DNA of 50,725 bases. Source: Welwitschia mirabilis. Its lineage: Eukaryota > Gnetophyta > Gnetopsida > Welwitschiales. The DNA lies in contig JBOZIK010000001.1 in assembly GCA_051453625.1 (NCBI GenBank), positions 99,873,439 to 99,924,163 of the forward strand, read 5' to 3'. Every line of letters starts with the position of its first letter. The first letter of the stretch is position 1. This document shows positions 45,181 through 50,725 of this stretch, piece by piece. The notes under the pieces were generated by a model, which saw only the letters and a list, made by a program, of their open reading frames with translations, made no database searches and was not told the DNA's origin. A program made the translations under genes and the position numbers.

Positions 45181-45979
45181 TGGACATGTAAAAGGTTGGT
45201 ATATTATTCAAAACCTAAGTTTCCTTACAAATGTTAAATAGATTAGATCTTTTCTTAGTGTTATAGTTTTTACTATTGGCTTATTCATGATTATATGAAT
45301 AGCTATAAACTCCTTCACTCATTATTAGATAAAGAAGCCAAATTTAAATGAAAGAATTCTTGTCAGCTTGATTTTGATAGGCTTAAATGTAAACTTTCTT
45401 ATGCTCCTATAGTAACGAGACCATATTAGGAAAAAAAAATTGAATTGATGTGTGATGCGAGTAATTTTTCTATGGATGGGATACTTTGTTAAAAATATGA
45501 AAATGATTTTAAAATTATATCTTACCATATAAAATCTTTATCTAGATCTCAAATAAATTATGCTACTATAGAGAAATAAATGCCATCCATTATCTTTTGT
45601 CTTGATTCTCTTATAAATTATTTTGTAGGCTTTCATACAAATGTTTATACCAATCATGCTACTATTTATTACCTCATAACTAAGAAAGACTCTAGTACCT
45701 ATTTGATTAGATGGATCCTCTTTATGCAAGTGTTTAATTTGACCATCATACATAAAGAAGGGAATCACAATTTTGTTGCTAATCATTTATCTCATCTTTC
45801 TTCTCCTCCTAATGATTCTATCATTAATGATTCATTTCCTGATGAGCAAATTTTTGTTGTATCTTCTTCTCATTCTCATTCTTGGTATGCAGATATTGTT
45901 AATTACTTTGTAACCATAAAAATACCACAACATTGAACCTACAATCAAAGCAAATCTTTTCTTCATAGAATAGATAACT
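45181..45979 (+). pseudogene. RNase H and start of integrase, second copy
   Basis: IELMCDASNFSMDG (about 45441-45482), KYENDFKII, NYATIEK and a 118-residue open stretch 45580-45936: MPSIIFCLDSLINYF, TNVYTNHATIYYLITKKDSS (Asp to Asn), IRWILFMQVFNLTIIHKEGN, HFVANHLSHLSSPPNDSIIN and SWYADIVNYFVTIK. Ends at the 100-N gap at 45980. Confidence 0.75.
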
Positions 45980-46079
45980 NNNNNNNNNNNNNNNNNNNNN
46001 NNNNNNNNNNNNNNNNNNNNNNNNNNNNNNNNNNNNNNNNNNNNNNNNNNNNNNNNNNNNNNNNNNNNNNNNNNNNNNN

Positions 46080-47140
46080 TGCATGCTTTTTAGACTTTGT
46101 AATGTTCTCGATACTTTTAAGTGTAATATGATAGAAAGTTTTTCTAATATACTTAAGGATTATATTAAGATTTTTATAGACGACTTTTCTATTTATGCTA
46201 AAATATTTGAACAAATTTTAGAATGATTAAAGAAATTCCTTGATCGTTGTATTTTTAGTGATCTGCATTTAAGTTAGGAAAAGAGTTTATTTCTTATTGA
46301 AAGTGGAATTGTTTTAGATCACCATATCTTGAAATAGGGAATTAGAATGGACACGTAAAAATTTGGTATATTATTCAAAAACTAAGTTTTCTTATAAATG
46401 TTAAATAGATTAGATCTTTTCTTAGTTGTTATAGTTTTTACTATTGGCTTATTCATGATTATATGAATAATTATAAACTCCTTCACTCATTATTAGATAA
46501 AGAAGTCAAATTTGAATGAAAGAAACCTTGTCTGTTTGATTTTGATTGGCTTAAATGTAAACTTTCTTATGCTCCTATAGTAACGGGACCGTATTAGGAA
46601 AAAAAATTTGAATTGATGTGTGATGCAAGTAATTTTTTTGTGGATGGGGTGCTTTGTTAAAAATATGAAAATGATTTTAAAGTTATATATTATCATATAA
46701 AATCTTTATCTAGATCTCAAATAAATTATACTACTATAGAGAAATAAATTCTAGTCATTATCTTTTGTCTTGATTCTCTTAGATATTATTTTCTAGGCTT
46801 TCATATAAATGTTTATACCAATAATGCTACTATTTATTACCTCATGACTAAGAAAGACTCTAGTACCTATTTGATTAGATGGATCCTCTTTATGCATGAA
46901 TTTAATTTGACCATTATCTATAAAGAAGGGAAGCATAATTTTGTTACTAATCATTTATCTTATCTTTCTTCTCCTCCTGATGATTCTATCATCAATGATT
47001 GAGAAAATTTTTGCTGTATCTTCTTCTCATTATCATCCTAGGTATGCAGATATTGTTAATTACTTTATGACCATAAAAACACCACAACATTGGGCCCATA
47101 ATCAAAGCAAATCTTTTCTTCATAGAATAGATAACTATGA
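46080..47140 (+). pseudogene. RT end, RNase H and integrase start, third copy
   Basis: Begins at RT and is closely similar to copy 2 from about 44920: FIDD again at about 46171, the same stop after the GPY phrase (CCGTATTAG), the same TTGTTAAAA stop and the same GAGAAATAAAT stop. RNase H has DASNFFVDG (about 46620). The integrase start reads RYADIVNYFMTIKTPQHW (about 47041-47095). Shared disabling mutations mean copies 2 and 3 come from one already dead copy. Confidence 0.75.
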
Positions 47141-48240
47141 GTAGATATAGCCATATTTGTACTGTAAGTGTAAAGATTAAATTATGAGCAAATGTATGCT
47201 TGATTGTGAAATACTTAAAATCCTTTACCTTTGTCACATTGGTGTTTTTGTGGTACATTTTAGTGGACATAAAATAGCTATGAAAATTTTCCATTCTAGT
47301 TTTTATTAACCTTCTCTTTTTTAGGATTATTTTAATTTCACTAGAATGTGTTATCTTTGTAAATATTATGGTAGCATTATTTGTTCATAGGAAATTTTCC
47401 TTAGACCTATTCTTGAGTGTAAGCCTTTTGATTATTAGGGTATTAATTTCATAGGCCCCATTCATTGACTTTATTCTAATAAAAATTATAGATTATGTAA
47501 CTAAATAGGTTAAAGCCATTTCTACTTCTTTGAATGATGCCTAAACTATTTGTCATTTTCTTAAAACTCATGTTTTTTAGAGATTTGGTTTTTCTAGAAT
47601 TATCATTAGTGATCAAAGTACTCATTTTATTAATAATATTTTTAGAAAACTACTTTTGTTCATTAGTATAGAACATAAAGTAGCTTGTTCTTATCATCTC
47701 AAACTAATTGACAGGCTAAAAATGCCAATACAGAAATAAAGAAAATATTATAAAAACTTGTTTCTGTAAATAAAAAATTTTAGGCCTCTAAGCTTAATAG
47801 TATTCTTTGGGCTTATCATCTTACTTGGTGAACTTCTCTTAGTTTTTCACCTTATGAACTTACATATCATAAAGTTTGTATATTACCTATTGATGTGTGC
47901 TATAACTCCTATCATGCATCTCATAAACTTAATCTAGTGGATCTTAATGAAAACCTTAAATATAAATTAGTCCAATTAGACCACCTTGATGAAAAATGAA
48001 CTCATTCTATATATCATCAATTAATTCATAAAGCCCAAGTAAAGTTTAAACAGAATAAAAAATACTTTATAAAAATTTTGAACTAGGACAACTTGTCATT
48101 TTATATAACACAAAAGTACATATTTTGAATAACAAGTTGATTTATAAATGATTAGGTTCTTACCACTAGAGAGATTCAAAGGATTAATGGACAATTTTTG
48201 AAACTATAGAAAGGATCTTTTAATGCAACGATGAACATGA
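47141..48240 (+). pseudogene. Integrase, third copy (HHCC finger and core)
   Basis: Zinc finger: CHIGVFVVHFSGHKIAMKIF (about 47228-47287), then HSSFYW and, after stops, FTRMCYLCKYYG with the Cys pair at 47349-47351 and 47358-47360. Core: GINFIGPIH (about 47440-47465) has Asn for the first catalytic Asp; FSRIIISDQSTHFINNIF (about 47592-47645) keeps the second; KNANTEIKKIL (about 47718-47750) keeps the Glu in another frame. The C-terminal part runs to a QRINGQFLKL phrase (about 48179-48208). It follows RNase H as in all Ty3/gypsy elements. Confidence 0.8.
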
Positions 48241-48635
48241 TAGAAGCACTTGTTTTGGAGATTTTCCTCAATGAAGAGGACTTTCTTCCTATCATTATCT
48301 GAGTTCTTTCTTAGCTTATTCCTTTGGTAGATGTTATGATGTTATTTAATCATCTTTTAAACTTGACTTTGTTTTGCTTTATAAACTTTTATAACTAGTA
48401 TTCATACTTAGGCATTTTACAGTGATAAGATTGAATTCACCCAATCTTGAGACATTTCCATGTCTATGGACTTCATTTTGAAGAAAGATGCCTTAGTTTT
48501 TGTGCTTTTTTTCAATGTTGTTAATGTCTTTAGTTATTTGGAAGTATTCTTTTCTATCTTTTAACTCACTTACTTACTTTCATATTTTTGAGTGTGATCA
48601 TGTAGAAATTTTTTAAAAAAAAAAATTTTAAAAAA
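48241..48635 (+). other. Polyprotein tail and 3' non-coding region, third copy
   Basis: MIEALVLEIFLNEEDFLPII (48239-48298), a short acidic tail after integrase, is conserved in copy 4 (VLEVFLDEEDFPPII). Then non-coding T-rich DNA, ending in an A-rich stretch at a 100-N gap. It is repeated at 49380-49790. Confidence 0.55.
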
Positions 48636-48735
48636 NNNNNNNNNNNNNNNNNNNNNNNNNNNNNNNNNNNNNNNNNNNNNNNNNNNNNNNNNNNNNNNNN
48701 NNNNNNNNNNNNNNNNNNNNNNNNNNNNNNNNNNN

Positions 48736-49363
48736 AGATTTTTAGTAAACTTCTTTTGTCCATGGGTATAAAATATAGAGTATCTTATGCTCATCATCCT
48801 TAAACCAATGAATAGGCTAAAAATGTCAATAAAGAAATAAAGAAAATGTTAAAAAAACTTATCCTTATTAATAAGAAATCTTGGGTATACAAACTTAATG
48901 ATGTACTTTGGGCTTATCATATTACTTAACGAACTTCTCTTAGTTTTTCACCTTACAAACTTGTGTTCTATAAAGTTTGTGTATTATCTATTGATGTGCA
49001 TTATAATTCTTATCATGCTTCTCATCAACTTAATCTTATGGGCCTTCATGAAAATATTAAACATGGATTAGCTTAATTAGTACATCTTGATGAAAAATGA
49101 ACTCATGTCATACATCATCAATTAATCCATAAAGCCCAAACAAAGTTCAAACATGATAAAAAGTTATTTTATAAAAAGTTTAAACCTAGTAAACTTGTTT
49201 TATTACACAAAATTAGAGTTCATCTTTTGAATAACAAGTTAACCTCTAAATGGTTACATCCTTATCTTATAGAGAAAGTGTATCCTAATAGATTAGTTGA
49301 GATTTTAGACTTAGAAACTAGAGAGATTCAGAAGGTTAATGGACAATGGTTGAAATTATATTA
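48736..49363 (+). pseudogene. Integrase C-terminus, fourth copy
   Basis: Starts inside the integrase core (FSKLLLSMGIKYRVSYAHHP, about 48738-48798), then NVNKEIKKMLKKLILINKKS with the catalytic Glu (about 48819-48880) and WVYKLNDVLWAYHIT. SFSPYKLVFYKVC follows (about 48940-48980), then KFKPSKLVLLHKIRVHLLNN, SKWLHPYLIEKVYPNRLVEI and EIQKVNGQWLKLY (to 49363). It is the best-preserved integrase tail here and is collinear with copy 3 from about 47640. Probably the same locus represented twice across the gap. Confidence 0.8.
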
Positions 49364-50725
49364 AATATCTTTATATGCAATCATAAACATGATAGAAGCA
49401 CTTGTTTTAGAGGTTTTCCTTGATGAGGAGGACTTCCCACCTATCATTGTCCAAGTTCTTTTTTAGCCTACTTATTTGGTTGATGTTATGATGCCATCTA
49501 ATAATCTTTATATTTAACTTTTATGTTTCTTTATAATGTTTTATGATTAGTATTCGTACTTGAGCATTTTATATTGGTAAGATCAGATTTATCCAATTTT
49601 GAAACATTCCCATATCTATGGACTTCACTTTAAAGGAATATGCCTTAGTTTTTGTGCTTTTTTTCAATGTTGTTAATGTCTTTGGTTATTTGGAAGTATT
49701 CTTTTCTATCTTTTATCTCACTTACTTACTTTCATATTTTTGAGTGTGATCATGTAGAAAATTTTTTCAAAAAATTTTTTAAAAAGAGACCATGATCTAT
49801 TATATTTTATGCTTAAATAAAAATACATGATCACTATGATGTTCTATCACATCAGAGTAATTTTTTTCGAAAGGAACCTTTGGCAGTATTGGTAGTTATG
49901 GGAACTGCATTGAAAGGTTAGTTGGCCATGCTTCATAGGTCCTTACTCCTTTGATTGTGGTTGCACTTCCCTTATCATGGAAAATATTGTAATAAACTTT
50001 GAGTCTATGGAATTAGTGGTGTTCTTGGTGTTATTAGAAGCATTGTTTGTTTCCTAGACTCTTAGTATTCCCACTTGATCATTTCACTTATGAGTATTCA
50101 GGTGTGTTTGTGGGATGAGAGTGGATGAGTCTATTTCCAAGTAGCTTTTGATCTTGGCATTCATTATTCTAAGCCTTTAAATTTTTGGTATCACCATAAC
50201 CACTACTTTTTCAAGTAAAACTTTATCAAGTTTATACATTTTTTCATGCATATTTACTTAGGTAACTTTATGATGTCTTCCTTGGGAGTTTTCTAGATTA
50301 GTACTTAGGATAGGTAGGCAATCTTCTCCTTGTTTCTTATATCCATTTTTATTGTGTGTTTCTTTGGTTTTTAAGTTCGTTATTTCATAGTAATTTACAC
50401 ATTTTATCATTCTTATATAGGACCTTATCACTTAGTAGTTTCCTTACTATTCTTTCATATTTATATCATTTTTTAGTTAGTATTTGATATCAAAAAGAAC
50501 ATCTTTTTGTTTCCTATTTTTATGAGTTCCCTTATAGATTATAGAGTTTTGAGTTTATCTTACTTTCTTTTTCTATTTAGGCACATTCATTCAGCTTTCA
50601 TTAATAAGTTTTAGCCTAGATAGTTTATTTTCTGCAGCCATGGTTTTTCTTTTCTTGTGAGCTTTTCTTTTCTTTTTTTCTTGATTTTCATCGTTTTCTT
50701 TCTTATTTTGTATTCCTAAGTTATT
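49364..50725. other. 3' non-coding region of element D-type copy
   Basis: After the integrase tail: T-rich DNA repeated from copy 3 up to about 49790, then unique DNA to the window end. I looked for the family-2 LTR start (TGTTGTGACGCC and variants) and for an envelope-like frame and saw neither. The 3' LTR should lie to the right of the window. Confidence 0.5.

Larger units (their letters stand above)
1513..48735. other. Assembly gaps (26 runs of N)
   Basis: Gaps of exactly 100 N: 1513, 4309, 6554, 7547, 9563, 13213, 16856, 21543, 22383, 27186, 34694, 35739, 37380, 42282, 45980 and 48636. Other sizes: 1880-2058 (179), 6028-6045 (18), 11633-11934 (302), 12308-12366 (59), 16129-16597 (469), 17223-17310 (88), 17542-17601 (60), 23696-24452 (757), 28214-28244 (31), 31160-31671 (512). 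Open frames that run through these are artefacts. Confidence 0.95.

Noticed and set aside
38718-48635. True tandem array of four Athila pol regions
   Set aside because: Each junction is a 100-N gap and the copies restart at arbitrary internal points, not at LTRs. Assembly joining is the simpler explanation.
34394-50725. Endogenous pararetrovirus (caulimovirid) as the source of the RT-RNase H
   Set aside because: LTRs, a tRNA-Asp-type PBS and an integrase after RNase H identify a Ty3/gypsy LTR retrotransposon; no movement-protein region is seen.
49364-50725. Envelope-like gene of Athila elements after integrase
   Set aside because: No frame of useful length or transmembrane pattern; stops in all frames.

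Overview
This is nuclear DNA from a plant, most likely a seed plant with a large, repeat-choked genome. It is very AT-rich (roughly 27-30% G+C by eye, not computed), broken by 26 runs of N, and built almost entirely of decayed retrotransposons. I found no intact host gene, no rRNA or tRNA gene and no CRISPR. The kingdom call rests on Athila-lineage Ty3/gypsy elements with tRNA-Asp-type primer sites, a Ty1/copia element, an initiator-Met-type primer site, and a plant-type LINE with a zinc-binding RT C-terminus. I cannot name the species.

Layout, left to right. (1) 1-1295: minus-strand 5' end of a family-2 Athila element that runs off the left edge (leader 1-63, PBS 64-81, LTR 82-1295). (2) About 1355-4930: element A, plus strand, with family-1 LTR, PBS at 2741, leader and gag remnant. 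(3) 4930-7956: unassigned repeat DNA. (4) About 7957-19387: element B, plus strand: family-1 LTR, leader, gag and start of protease, then a 5-kb insertion (LINE, 14-A tract, J-domain protein fragment), then the rest of protease, RT, RNase H and a partial 3' LTR. Integrase is missing. (5) 19388-25767: LTR fragment and a minus-strand Ty1/copia gag-PR-IN-RT remnant. (6) 25768-26301: minus-strand LTR-PBS-LTR fragment, TRIM-like. (7) 26302-28139: unassigned. (8) 28140-34393: element C, plus strand, a canonical Athila whose gag is split by a minus-strand solo LTR of family 2 and whose RT is cut off by the next insertion. (9) 34394-50725: element D, plus strand, family-2 Athila: LTR, PBS, leader, gag, PR, RT, RNase H, IN and 3' region. 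Large stretches of its internal region appear two to four times on either side of N gaps.

Relative order of events: C is older than both the solo LTR in its gag and element D in its RT; B is older than the LINE block in its protease. Everything is riddled with stops and frameshifts. Many changes are C-to-T or G-to-A, the pattern of deaminated methylcytosine. No gene here can make its full protein.

Caution for users: 15 of the 16 gaps of exactly 100 N are flanked by direct repeats of one another. Collapsing those repeats brings the LTR of D from 2.2 kb to about 1.1 kb, close to its 1.21-kb sister at the left edge. Many apparent tandem duplications are therefore probably unmerged overlapping contigs.
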